Counted from the stretch's first letter, positions 33,665 to 41,717 are shown. The stretch is 42,374 nt of DNA from an uncultured Oscillospiraceae bacterium (GCA_910579595.1 CAJTVM010000014.1:3293-45666); one strand, 5' to 3'. Notes: generated from the sequence alone by a model not told the origin. Translations and numbers: made by a program.

Positions 33665-33694
33665 TTACATAGATATGATACAGGATTGGATAAA

Positions 33695-33730
33695 GATACC
33701 ACCACGCCGCTCCATATTTGTGGTGGTATC
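33695..33730 (+). repeat. 11-bp inverted repeat in the L,D-transpeptidase leader
   Basis: GATACCACCAC (33695-33705) and GTGGTGGTATC (33720-33730) around a 14-nt loop, 65 nt before the start codon. No U-tract follows, so an operator or an RNA structure in the 5' leader are both possible. Confidence 0.7.
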
Positions 33731-33798
33731 ATAGCTTTCGTCCATCAGCGCGGCACCTTGCTGTGCGAAAAATGAGTTCGAAGGAGAATACTGACGTG

Positions 33799-35145
33799 AT
33801 GGGTAAACGAACAAAAAGCCTCATACTGGCCCTCCTGCTTGCCCTGTCCTCGCTGGGCGCCAGCCTGCCAAACGCACAGGCAGCCGCCCGTCCCGCCCCC
33901 TATTACATAATGGTAAACCGGGCCATGAACACTGTGACTGTGTATGGGCTGGACGCAAACGGGAATCATACGGTTCCCGTCAAAGCCATGGTCTGCTCCG
34001 TGGGCCGCCAGGGCAGCGCCACCCCCCGCGGCAGCTATTCCGTCGCGGCCAAAATGGCGTGGTGCCACATGGTTGACGGCTCCTACGGCCAGTATGCCAC
34101 CCAGTTCTACGGGAATTACCTCTTCCACTCCGTCTGTTATTCCGCCCCCGATCCCTCCACCCTGCTGACCTATGAATACAATATGCTGGGCAGTCCGGCC
34201 TCCCTGGGCTGCGTCCGGCTTCAGACTGCGGACGCCAAGTGGATCTACGACAACTGCGCCTCCGGAACCAAGGTCACCATTTATGACGACAGCACCACCC
34301 CCGGCCCCCTGGGAAAACCCGCCAAGGCCGTCAGTGAGATCACACCCGCCATGGATAACGGCTGGGACCCCACCGATCCCAGGGAAAACAACCCGTGGCG
34401 CACCACCGCCGACTCAAGTGTCGCCATCAGCAAAACATCGGCCTCCCTGGCCACCGGGGAAAGCCTGGCCCTCACGGCGTCCGTCACGACGTCCACCGCC
34501 ACGCCGCCCCAGCTCACATGGTCCAGCAGCAGCCCCTCCGTAGCCAGCGTGGACGCCAAGGGGCGGGTGGTCGCCCTGAAGCCCGGCACCGCCGTCATCA
34601 CCGTTTCCTGCGGAAACGCCTCGGATCGCTGCACCGTGAAGGTTGACAAAACGCCCCTGCCCTTTGCGGACGTCATCCCCGGCAAGTGGTATTACGGCGA
34701 CATCCGGTATGTCTATGAAGCCGGGGTGATGTACGGGATCAACGGCACAACCTTCTCCCCTGAATCACCGGCGACACGCTTCATGGTGGAGCAGGACCTG
34801 TACCGCCTGTCCATCCAGGACGGCGCGGAATATCCCGCTATTGACAACTCCACCGGGCCTGACCATCCCCTCACCCGGCAGGAGCTTGCGGTGATACTGT
34901 TTCAGTACGATACCCTGTGGTGCGGCCGCGCCGTCTCCGGCCTCGCCCCCCTGACCCAGTTTGCCGACTGGAAAAGCGTAGACAGCTACGCCGCCAAGGC
35001 CGTCAGCTGGGCTGTGGGCAACCGCTTCCTTCAGGGAAGCTCCCAAAATACCCTCAACCCCTCAGGCTATGTCAGCCGCGCCCAGGAGGCGGCAATCCTC
35101 CACCGCTACCTCCTGCACCGCCAGCCGGCCCAGCAGACGGGCTGA
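33799..35145 (+). CDS. Secreted L,D-transpeptidase with BIG2 and SLH domains
   Basis: Exported wall enzyme of 448 residues. Signal peptide about 1-29 (MGKRTKSLILALLLAL, then AQAAA). The YkuD domain (about 34-167) has His110 (FHSVC) and catalytic Cys138 in SPASLGCVRL, which forms 3-3 peptidoglycan cross-links or attaches proteins. A bacterial Ig-like BIG2 domain (about 205-290, WSSSSPSVASVDAKGRVVALKPG) follows, then up to three SLH-type repeats (FADVIPGKWYYGDIRYVYEAG; PLTRQELAVILFQY; AVSWAVGNRFLQG) that would bind secondary wall polymer. AAGGAG lies 9 nt before GTG 33796 and 12 nt before ATG 33799; either could start. Confidence 0.92.
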   Translation: MGKRTKSLILALLLALSSLGASLPNAQAAARPAPYYIMVNRAMNTVTVYGLDANGNHTVPVKAMVCSVGRQGSATPRGSYSVAAKMAWCHMVDGSYGQYATQFYGNYLFHSVCYSAPDPSTLLTYEYNMLGSPASLGCVRLQTADAKWIYDNCASGTKVTIYDDSTTPGPLGKPAKAVSEITPAMDNGWDPTDPRENNPWRTTADSSVAISKTSASLATGESLALTASVTTSTATPPQLTWSSSSPSVASVDAKGRVVALKPGTAVITVSCGNASDRCTVKVDKTPLPFADVIPGKWYYGDIRYVYEAGVMYGINGTTFSPESPATRFMVEQDLYRLSIQDGAEYPAIDNSTGPDHPLTRQELAVILFQYDTLWCGRAVSGLAPLTQFADWKSVDSYAAKAVSWAVGNRFLQGSSQNTLNPSGYVSRAQEAAILHRYLLHRQPAQQTG

Positions 35146-35168
35146 CGGCGGCAGGGCGTTGACGGCGG

Positions 35169-35205
35169 AAAAGGCGGCGTGATCGTTGCGATCACGCCGC
35201 CTTTT
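35169..35205. terminator. Bidirectional terminator
   Basis: 17-bp perfect stem AAAAGGCGGCGTGATCG and its complement with TTG loop, between converging genes; four U on each strand. Confidence 0.9.
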
Positions 35206-35220
35206 CCTATGATTCTCACC

Positions 35221-37110
35221 TTACTCCTCGCTTTTTTGATAGTACTGTGCCTGGGCTTCCCAGAGAGCCTGGTACTTGCCCTGGGCCTCCACCAGATTGT
35301 CGTGGGTCCCCTGCTGGACCACCTGCCCATGGTCGAACACGGCGATCTCATCGCAGAACCGGCAGGAGGACAGCCGGTGGCTGATATAGATGGCGGTCTT
35401 GTCCTCCACGATGTCGTTGAATTTGGTGTAGACTTCCGCTTCCGCCTCCGGATCCAGCGCCGCCGTGGGCTCGTCCAGCACGATGAACGGCGCGTCCTGG
35501 TACAGCACCCGGGCCAGGGCAATCTTCTGGGCCTCGCCGCCGGATACCTCCACCCCGTCGTCCTCGAATTCCCGGTACAGGCAGGTGTCCAATCCTTTCG
35601 GCAGTTCTTCCAGACGGGGGCCGAACCCCGCTTTCTTCAGGCACTTCTCCGCTCTGGACCGGTCGTACCCCTCCGCCGCCGCCACATTGGCACCCAGAGG
35701 CTGGGAAAGCAGCTTGAAGTCCTGGAACACCACGGAGAACAGGGCCAGGTAGTTGTCGTAGCGGTACTTGCGGATGTCGATGCCGTTGAGGAGGATTTCC
35801 CCCTCGGTGGGGTCGTAGAGGCGGCACAGCAGCTTGATGAAGGTGGTCTTGCCCGAGCCGTTCTCCCCCACCACCGCCAGCCGCTCCCCCACATCGAATT
35901 TCATGGACACATGGCGCAGGGCCCAGGCGTCCGTGCCGGGGTATTTAAAACTCACATCCCGGAACTCGATTTCGTACTTGCGGTCATTGCGCTTCTCGGT
36001 GGTCAGGCTCCCCTGGTACATCTGGTTGGGGATGTCCAGGAACTCGTAGGTGGATTTGAGATATTCGGCGTTGGCGCGCAGCTCACCCACGATCTCCAGC
36101 AGAGCGGTGAAGCCCTGGGCCAGCCCCGCCAGCGCCCCCACATACTGGGTGACGGATCCCACCCCAAAGGCCCCGCCCAAGGCCTTCAGCGCCGCGAACA
36201 GGTAGATGACCCCTATGAACGCCTGGGACATCCCCTGTGCGGCGGCGGCGCACAGCCCCATAGGCCCCCGGCCCGCCCTGCCGATAGAAGAATCGGGTCC
36301 AAAGGAGGTTTCGCCCCCCATATCTTTTTTTCCGGCATCCTCTAAAAATTTGTCCTGGGCATAGGTGCGGATGTCCGTCCCCCGCCAGCGATCCCTCATG
36401 GCGACGAAGTAGAAGAAGGAAAAGCCCCGGTTGCCCGCCGCGCCGTCATAGCTGGCCCAGTAGGAACTCGCCTTGTTGGACAAGGCCCCGGACAGCGCCA
36501 CCGACCCCACCAGCAGCGCCGCCATCCCCGCCAGACACAGGGGGCTGTTAAGCCAGGCCAGCGGGCTGCCCGCAGGCACCGGCAGGGTGAACAGGCTCAC
36601 CGACAGGGCGATGGCGCCCAGAATGCGGAATACCGCGCCTACCGCGTCAGAAAAGCGCATATACAGCTTGTTCAGCCCCCACCCGCTCCACTGCCGTGCC
36701 TGCTGAATCTGGGTAAACAGAGCCTGGTTCTTGGGGTCGTCCACATCGCAGAAGTCCATGGACAGCAGCTTTTCAAAAAAGATACGGTTCCAGGCGGGGA
36801 ACTGGTGGGCGTGCCGCATGGTCTCGTCCCAGCAGTTCACTCCGGCCCGGATGGCCGCCACCGCCGCCGTGGAGGCCAGCAGCCACCCCAGCATGGTCCA
36901 CACCTGTCCCGGTTCTCCGCCCCCGGCGATGGCGTTCACCAGCCGGGCGGTGAAGTACAGGGGCAGGTAGGGAGCCAGAGCGTCCACCGCCCGCTGAACC
37001 GCGGCGGCAATCAGAATCTCCGGCGCCGTCCTCCACCAGATGGCAAAGCCCCGGCGGCTGTAGGCCATGGCCTGCCGGAAGGACAGGCGCTCCTTTTTTG
37101 TGTCATTCAT
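35221..37110 (-). CDS. ABC exporter subunit B (TMD-NBD)
   Basis: Inner-membrane half-transporter of 629 residues. Six membrane segments (about 25-330), then the nucleotide-binding domain with Walker A VGENGSGKTT, signature VSGGEAQKIALARVL, Walker B FIVLDEPTAALD and the H-loop ISHRLSS, all intact. The ATG overlaps the end of the partner gene by 8 nt, so the two are made together and very likely form a heterodimer. No peptidase domain is present. The exported substrate is unknown; placement behind a LytTR system suggests a peptide, lipid or antimicrobial. Confidence 0.95.
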   Translation of the reverse strand: MNDTKKERLSFRQAMAYSRRGFAIWWRTAPEILIAAAVQRAVDALAPYLPLYFTARLVNAIAGGGEPGQVWTMLGWLLASTAAVAAIRAGVNCWDETMRHAHQFPAWNRIFFEKLLSMDFCDVDDPKNQALFTQIQQARQWSGWGLNKLYMRFSDAVGAVFRILGAIALSVSLFTLPVPAGSPLAWLNSPLCLAGMAALLVGSVALSGALSNKASSYWASYDGAAGNRGFSFFYFVAMRDRWRGTDIRTYAQDKFLEDAGKKDMGGETSFGPDSSIGRAGRGPMGLCAAAAQGMSQAFIGVIYLFAALKALGGAFGVGSVTQYVGALAGLAQGFTALLEIVGELRANAEYLKSTYEFLDIPNQMYQGSLTTEKRNDRKYEIEFRDVSFKYPGTDAWALRHVSMKFDVGERLAVVGENGSGKTTFIKLLCRLYDPTEGEILLNGIDIRKYRYDNYLALFSVVFQDFKLLSQPLGANVAAAEGYDRSRAEKCLKKAGFGPRLEELPKGLDTCLYREFEDDGVEVSGGEAQKIALARVLYQDAPFIVLDEPTAALDPEAEAEVYTKFNDIVEDKTAIYISHRLSSCRFCDEIAVFDHGQVVQQGTHDNLVEAQGKYQALWEAQAQYYQKSEE

Positions 37111-38938
37111 CCTCCATTGCCCCTTCCTTGTAGTATTTGCTCTGGATGTCGAACAGGTAGGCGTACCGCCCGCCCTGCTTCAGCAGCTCCTCGTGGGTTC
37201 CCTCCTCGGCGATGCCGCCGTTTTCGATGAGCAGCACCCGGTCACAGAACCGGGTGGAGGCCAGCCGGTGGGAAATATACACGCTGGTGCGGTCTCCGGT
37301 GAGGTCGTTGTAGCGCTGGTACAGATCGCTTTCCGCGATGGGGTCCAGGGCAGCGGTGGGCTCGTCCAGCACCACCACCGGCGCGTTCTTGTACAGCGCC
37401 CGGGCCAGCATCAGCCGCTGCATCTGCCCGCCGGACAGATCCACGCCGTCCAGGTAGACCTCCCGGCCCAGGTGGGTGTCCTCCCGCTGGGGCAGCTCCC
37501 GGATCTTGTCCGCCACCCCCGCCCGCTCCAGGCAGTCCCACACCTGTGGCAGATCCACCTTGTCCCCCCGAACCTGGGCCACGTTTTCCGCCATGGTGCC
37601 CGCCATCACCGAGAACTGTTGGAACACGGCGGAAAAATGCTTGTAATAGTCCCGCCGGTCATACTGCCGGATGTCCTCCCCGTCCAGCAGCACCTGGCCC
37701 TGGGTGGGGTCGTACAGGCCGCACAGCAGCTTGATGAGGGTGGTCTTGCCCGCGCCGTTTTTGCCCACCACCGCCAGCTTTTCCCCAGGATGGATGGTCA
37801 GATTCACGTGGGACAGGGTGTCGGCATCCGCGCCGGGGTAGCGGAAAGACACGTCCCGCAGCTCCAACTGGTACAGGTGGCCGTCCTTCACGGGCAGGGG
37901 CTTGCCGCCCTCAAATTGGAAAGGCTCGGGGGTGTCCATCACCTCCCGCAGGGTGGACAGCTCCAGGCTCTGCCGGTGGAGGATCCCCAGCTGGGTGAAA
38001 ATGCCCGTCACCCACTGGGCAAAGCCGCTCACCGCCATGAAGTACAGCACAAACTCCGCCGCCCCCAGCTCCCCCCGCAGGGCCATGGCGATGAGCAGGC
38101 CGTAGGCCGCGCCATTGCGCAGCAGGGCCAGCACCCCGTCCAGCAGGTCGGCCCACAGGTAATAACGCATACTTTTGGCGTAGAAATCCTGATACAGCCG
38201 GGTGTACTTATCGTACAGCTCGGTGAGCCAGGGACCGATGCCGAAAATGCGGATGTCCTTGGCCAGCTCCATGTCCCGGCTGCGGAAGATCACGTAGTCC
38301 AGCTTGTGCAGGAGGGCGGCCTCCTCCTCCCGGCGGTTGTAGCGCCAGACCCGGATGCGCTCCCCGGCAAAGTAGCTGGCGGCGGACAGCGCCATGCACA
38401 GCAGCGCTACCCACGGCCCCACTTGGGAAAGCACCAGCAGATAGATGACAAAGCTGATAACATTGGTGGCCAGATCCGTCAGGGTTTTCCAGATGGCCTC
38501 CCCGGCGTCTCCGTTGCTGTCCAGGCATTTGGACGCCTTCTTCGTATGCTTGATGTAGTCCGGATCCTCCGTGTGGGGGAAGGACGTGCGGCAGAAATGC
38601 ATATGCAGATCCAGGCACAGGGAGGAGCGCACCAAAATCCGCCCAAAGATGGTGTTTTCGTCCAGGTAGGCCCGCAGTGATCGCACCAGCACCATTCCCA
38701 GGGTGAACCAGAGGATCAGGCGGGCCAACGCCCCGGGGGCTGCGCCCCCCTCCACCGCGTCCAGGATGGCGGGTACCACGAACAGCTCCAGCTGGCTGGC
38801 GGCCACGCCGCAGAAAATGAGGCCCGCGCACACGCTGAGCACACCCTTACACTCCCGCCAGGCCCGGCGGATCATGAACGCGCAGTTGGACGCCATGCCG
38901 TAGGCGGGCTTTTGCTTGCCGGTTTTTGTTTTTTCCAT
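37103..38938 (-). CDS. ABC exporter subunit A (TMD-NBD)
   Basis: Inner-membrane half-transporter of 611 residues with six membrane segments (about 20-310) and an intact nucleotide-binding domain: Walker A VGKNGAGKTT, signature LSGGQMQRLMLARAL, Walker B VVVLDEPTAALD, H-loop ISHRLAS. Start chosen: ATG 38936-38938 with GAGGTGAGAG upstream. A longer frame from 39049 would encode the operator and hairpin DNA and is rejected. First gene of the exporter pair, 114 nt after the kinase gene; the gap holds a LytTR-type direct repeat and a hairpin. Confidence 0.95.
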   Translation of the reverse strand: MEKTKTGKQKPAYGMASNCAFMIRRAWRECKGVLSVCAGLIFCGVAASQLELFVVPAILDAVEGGAAPGALARLILWFTLGMVLVRSLRAYLDENTIFGRILVRSSLCLDLHMHFCRTSFPHTEDPDYIKHTKKASKCLDSNGDAGEAIWKTLTDLATNVISFVIYLLVLSQVGPWVALLCMALSAASYFAGERIRVWRYNRREEEAALLHKLDYVIFRSRDMELAKDIRIFGIGPWLTELYDKYTRLYQDFYAKSMRYYLWADLLDGVLALLRNGAAYGLLIAMALRGELGAAEFVLYFMAVSGFAQWVTGIFTQLGILHRQSLELSTLREVMDTPEPFQFEGGKPLPVKDGHLYQLELRDVSFRYPGADADTLSHVNLTIHPGEKLAVVGKNGAGKTTLIKLLCGLYDPTQGQVLLDGEDIRQYDRRDYYKHFSAVFQQFSVMAGTMAENVAQVRGDKVDLPQVWDCLERAGVADKIRELPQREDTHLGREVYLDGVDLSGGQMQRLMLARALYKNAPVVVLDEPTAALDPIAESDLYQRYNDLTGDRTSVYISHRLASTRFCDRVLLIENGGIAEEGTHEELLKQGGRYAYLFDIQSKYYKEGAMEDE

Positions 38939-38957
38939 GTCTCTCACCTCATGTAAT

Positions 38958-38963
38958 ACCATA
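38958..38963 (-). promoter_or_regulatory. Extended -10 of the ABC exporter genes
   Basis: TATGGT with TG one base ahead (TGTTATGGT) on the minus strand, 32 nt downstream of the LytTR-type repeat and 19 nt before the start codon. No -35 match, as is usual for activated promoters. Confidence 0.5.
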
Positions 38964-38967
38964 ACAC

Positions 38968-38997
38968 AAAAGCCCCCGGCTGTGTGGTCCGGGGGCT
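38968..38997 (-). terminator. Hairpin between kinase gene and ABC exporter genes
   Basis: 9-bp stem AGCCCCCGG/CCGGGGGCT with a 9-nt loop followed by TTTG on the minus strand. It could end the regulator-kinase transcript; the proximal operator repeat overlaps its left arm. Confidence 0.65.
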
Positions 38998-39025
38998 GAA
39001 TTGCGTTTTTGGGGGGCTGAATTGT
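38996..39025 (-). promoter_or_regulatory. LytTR-type direct-repeat operator
   Basis: On the minus strand ACAATTCAG (39017-39025), exactly 12 nt, GCAATTCAG (38996-39004). Two 9-bp direct repeats 21 bp apart are the known binding geometry of LytTR regulators such as AgrA and ComE, and the repeat itself resembles ComE half-sites. It sits just upstream of the exporter and downstream of a LytTR gene. Confidence 0.78.
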
Positions 39026-39052
39026 AAGGTTATCGTCCGCCCATCCCATGCC

Positions 39053-39742
39053 CTACGGGGTGGACGGGGAGGATTGACTGTCCGCAGTGGGTAACAAAAT
39101 CTCCGTGGTAAACGCCCCGTCCTCACTGTTCCGGCTGAGCCAGCCGCCCAGGCGCTCCACAATGGCGTCCATCCGCACCAGCCCGAAGCCGTGGCCTTCC
39201 CCCTTGGTGGTGCGGAAGCGGCCTTCCCGCTTCTTCTGTTTGCCCGAAGCAGTGAAGTTGGTAAAGGAGATATACAGCTGATTCCCCTTCATGTCCACAT
39301 ACACCCGGATCAGCCGCTTGTCCTCGGGCAGCGCCATACTGGCCTCAATAGCGTTGTCGAACAGGTTGCCCAGGATGACACACAAATCCAGCTCGGACAC
39401 CCACAAAGCCACCGGGATGCTGGCGTCTGCCCGGACGGGGATATGCTTGGACCGGGCCAGGGAGATCTTGCTGTTGAGGATGGCGTCCGCCATGGGGTTT
39501 CCCGTCTTGACCACCGTATCCACGGCGGCCAGATCCGTCTCCAGCTCGTCCAGATAACCCCGGATGCCGTCCAAATCCCCCTGGGCCGCCAACACCTTCA
39601 TCAGCTGGATATGGCTGCGGTAGTCGTGCCGCCAGCCCCGGATCTGGCGGTACATATTTTCCACCTCGGCATAGTGGATCTCAATCAGCTCCCGCTGGTA
39701 GACAGCCAGCCGCCTGTCGATCAGTTTGTTGAACAACAACAT
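39053..39742 (-). CDS. Soluble GHKL-type histidine kinase
   Basis: A 229-residue kinase of the AgrC/ComD catalytic type without any membrane segment. A helical dimerisation part carries the probable phospho-acceptor His39 in GWRHDYRSH. The ATPase part includes LGNLFDNAIEASMAL (N box) and GEGHGFGLVRMDAIVERLGG (G box). AgrC-like kinases normally have a six-helix membrane sensor of about 200 residues; here it is absent, and the start (ATG 39740-39742, GAGGGGGG upstream) leaves no room for it. The ribosome site overlaps the stop of the regulator gene 9 nt away, so the two are one operon. Confidence 0.9.
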   Translation of the reverse strand: MLLFNKLIDRRLAVYQRELIEIHYAEVENMYRQIRGWRHDYRSHIQLMKVLAAQGDLDGIRGYLDELETDLAAVDTVVKTGNPMADAILNSKISLARSKHIPVRADASIPVALWVSELDLCVILGNLFDNAIEASMALPEDKRLIRVYVDMKGNQLYISFTNFTASGKQKKREGRFRTTKGEGHGFGLVRMDAIVERLGGWLSRNSEDGAFTTEILLPTADSQSSPSTP

Positions 39743-39751
39743 GAACCCCCC

Positions 39752-40450
39752 TCACATCCGCTGGACAATGGCCCTGTTGAGCTTTTCATACTGTCCCCGG
39801 GGCAGGGGGACGACGGCTCCGCCCGACAGCTCCACCGCCGTGCGGGTCGCCCGGCTGACAAAGGCCAGATTCAAAATACAAGAGCGGCCAATGCGGAAAA
39901 ACCGCTGATCCAGCCCCTTTTCCAGCTCCGCCAGGGACCGCTTGATGGTGTAATCCCGATCGGCATGGACGGTGACATAGTTGTGGAGCACATCCAGGTA
40001 TCGGATTTTGCTCAGCGGCAAGCGCACCGTCTCCCCCGGCAGCTCCAATGTGAGGGCGGGCTCGTTTCGCGCCAGCCGCCCCACCGCCCGGGTGAGCACC
40101 TGGAACAGCTTGTCCTCGTTCACCGGCTTGGTGAGATAGTGGAGGGCGGACACCTCGTAACCCTCGGCGATGTAATCAGTATAGCCGGTGATGAACACGA
40201 TCTGCATATCGTCGCTGCCCTGCCGGACGGTACGGGCCAGTTCCACCCCGTCCATCCCCGTCATCTCGATGTCCAGCAACAGCACGTCGAAGTCCCGGCG
40301 CTCCTCGTAGCGGAACAGAAACGCCTCCGCCGAGGGGAAGCGCTCCGTCTCCAGACGGACTTCCGTCTGTATGGCCCACCGGGCGGCAAGGTTTTCGATG
40401 TATTCCACATATTTCGTGTCGTCGTCACAGATGGCAAAGCGGTAGCTCAT
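39752..40450 (-). CDS. LytTR-family response regulator
   Basis: Response regulator of 232 residues. Receiver domain (1-120) with CDDD at 8-11, phospho-acceptor Asp60 (LLLDIEMTGMDG) and KPV. The LytTR DNA-binding domain (about 135-230) has KIRYLDVLHNYVTVHAD, FFRIGRSCILNLAFV and PLPRGQYEKL. Start chosen: ATG 40448-40450 with GGAGG 9 nt upstream; a further in-frame ATG has no ribosome site. Proteins of this family (AgrA, ComE) bind paired 9-bp direct repeats; such a pair occurs at 38996-39025 ahead of the ABC exporter, the likely target. Confidence 0.94.
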   Translation of the reverse strand: MSYRFAICDDDTKYVEYIENLAARWAIQTEVRLETERFPSAEAFLFRYEERRDFDVLLLDIEMTGMDGVELARTVRQGSDDMQIVFITGYTDYIAEGYEVSALHYLTKPVNEDKLFQVLTRAVGRLARNEPALTLELPGETVRLPLSKIRYLDVLHNYVTVHADRDYTIKRSLAELEKGLDQRFFRIGRSCILNLAFVSRATRTAVELSGGAVVPLPRGQYEKLNRAIVQRM

Positions 40451-40542
40451 TGTGTTGTCCCTCCGGCCATAGTTTTCGTCCATAATCAATGCCTGCGTGC
40501 TTTGTGCGCCCAGTGGGCCAAGGCCTACAGCCAATTGTGTTT

Positions 40543-40571
40543 ACTATACCATAAGCGCAGTCTGATTTCCA
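40543..40571 (-). promoter_or_regulatory. Promoter of the LytTR operon
   Basis: TGGAAA (40566-40571), 17-nt spacer, TATAGT (40543-40548) on the minus strand. The -35 is weak. The leader of about 90 nt holds no convincing small ORF. Confidence 0.55.
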
Positions 40572-40602
40572 GTTCAGGCCGCAATGGAAAAAACGGAACA
40601 AA

Positions 40603-40638
40603 CGCCCTTCCGCAGCCCTGGCCGGGCGCGGAAGGGCG
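40603..40638 (-). terminator. Terminator after cysK
   Basis: 11-bp perfect stem CGCCCTTCCGC/GCGGAAGGGCG with a 14-nt loop, then TTTGTTCCGTTTTTT on the minus strand. Confidence 0.85.
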
Positions 40639-40649
40639 CACTCCATCCT

Positions 40650-41582
40650 TCAGTCGGCAAACAACGGGGTGGACAGATAGCGGTCCCCGGTATCGGGTAG
40701 CAGGGCCACAATGGTCTTGCCCTTGTTTTCCGGGCGTTTGGCCAGCTGGATCGCGGCCCACACAGCCGCCCCGGAGGAAATGCCCACCAGCACTCCCTCG
40801 CCCCGGCCCACCTGCCTCCCGGTGGCAAAGGCATCCTCATTTTCCACGGCGACAACCTCGTCGTAGACAGCAGTGTTGAGCACGGCGGGCACAAAGCCCG
40901 CGCCGATACCCTGGATCTTATGGGCCCCGGCGGTGCCCTTGCTCAGCACCGGGGAAGCGGCAGGCTCCACCGCCACCACCTTTACCTCAGGGTTTTGGCC
41001 CTTGAGATACTCGCCGATGCCGGTGATGGTACCGCCAGTGCCCACGCCGGCTACAAAAATGTCAACCTGCCCATCGGTGTCCGCCCAGATCTCCGGGCCG
41101 GTTGCCGCCCTGTGGGCGGCGGGGTTTGCGGGGTTGACAAACTGGCCAGGGATGAAGCTGTTCGGGATCTCCTTCGCCAGCTCGCCGGCCTTGGCGATGG
41201 CCCCCGTCATCCCCCTGGCTCCCTCCGTGAGTACCAGCTCCGCGCCATAGGCCCTCATGATCTGGCGGCGCTCCACGCTCATGGTTTCGGGCATGACGAT
41301 GATGACGCGGTAGCCCCGGGCGGCGGCAACACTGGCCAGTCCGATGCCGGTGTTGCCGGAGGTGGGCTCGATGATCACCGAGCCGGGCTTTAGCAGGCCT
41401 TTGGCCTCGGCGTCATCAATCATGGCCTTGGCAATGCGGTCTTTTACGCTTCCGGCGGGGTTAAAATACTCCAGCTTGGCCAGAATCCGGGCCTCCAGGC
41501 CCTCGGCTTTTTCGATATGGGTAAGCTCCAGCAGCGGGGTGCGGCCAATCAGCTGGTCGGCGGACGAATAAATTTTGCTCAT
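40650..41582 (-). CDS. cysK: Cysteine synthase A (O-acetylserine sulfhydrylase)
   Basis: Cytoplasmic PLP enzyme of 310 residues that makes cysteine from O-acetylserine and sulfide. PLP-lysine in NPAGSVKDRIA, substrate loop EPTSGNTGIGLA, phosphate-binding GVGTGGTITGIG, and the C-terminal GISSGAAVWAA motif. Start chosen: ATG 41580-41582 with GAGGAGG 8 nt upstream. Transcribed from a consensus promoter (41630-41658) with a palindrome at the start site, divergent from rrf2. Control by that Rrf2 regulator in response to cysteine or Fe-S status is a strong inference. Confidence 0.97.
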   Translation of the reverse strand: MSKIYSSADQLIGRTPLLELTHIEKAEGLEARILAKLEYFNPAGSVKDRIAKAMIDDAEAKGLLKPGSVIIEPTSGNTGIGLASVAAARGYRVIIVMPETMSVERRQIMRAYGAELVLTEGARGMTGAIAKAGELAKEIPNSFIPGQFVNPANPAAHRAATGPEIWADTDGQVDIFVAGVGTGGTITGIGEYLKGQNPEVKVVAVEPAASPVLSKGTAGAHKIQGIGAGFVPAVLNTAVYDEVVAVENEDAFATGRQVGRGEGVLVGISSGAAVWAAIQLAKRPENKGKTIVALLPDTGDRYLSTPLFAD

Positions 41583-41605
41583 GGCGGTATCCTCCTCAAT
41601 CAACC

Positions 41606-41622
41606 AACCTATCATATAGGTT
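41606..41622. promoter_or_regulatory. Palindromic operator at the cysK start site
   Basis: AACCTAT-ATG-ATAGGTT on the minus strand: perfect 7-bp arms, just downstream of the -10 box. ATAGGTTTAT is shared with the rrf2 promoter. Confidence 0.7.
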
Positions 41623-41629
41623 TATATGA

Positions 41630-41658
41630 ATTATAACTCTGCCCCTTCCGCCTGTCAA
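41630..41658 (-). promoter_or_regulatory. Consensus promoter of cysK
   Basis: TTGACA (41653-41658), 17-nt spacer, TATAAT (41630-41635): both hexamers and the spacing are perfect, as expected of a promoter held by a repressor. Confidence 0.93.
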
Positions 41659-41680
41659 CTGTTATTTTGCAAAATTTCCA

Positions 41681-41717
41681 TTGTAATCCTATTTACCACG
41701 TTGTATAATAGGTTTAT
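41681..41717 (+). promoter_or_regulatory. Promoter and operator of rrf2
   Basis: TTGTAA (41681-41686), 17-nt spacer, TATAAT (41704-41709). CCTAT (41688-41692) and ATAGGTTTAT (41708-41717) form a spaced inverted repeat over the promoter, matching the cysK site. Confidence 0.75.

Noticed and set aside
38939..39049. Longer N-terminus of the ABC exporter, or a small peptide gene in this gap
   Set aside because: The frame covers the direct repeat and hairpin, lacks a ribosome site and shows no secretion or pheromone-like features.
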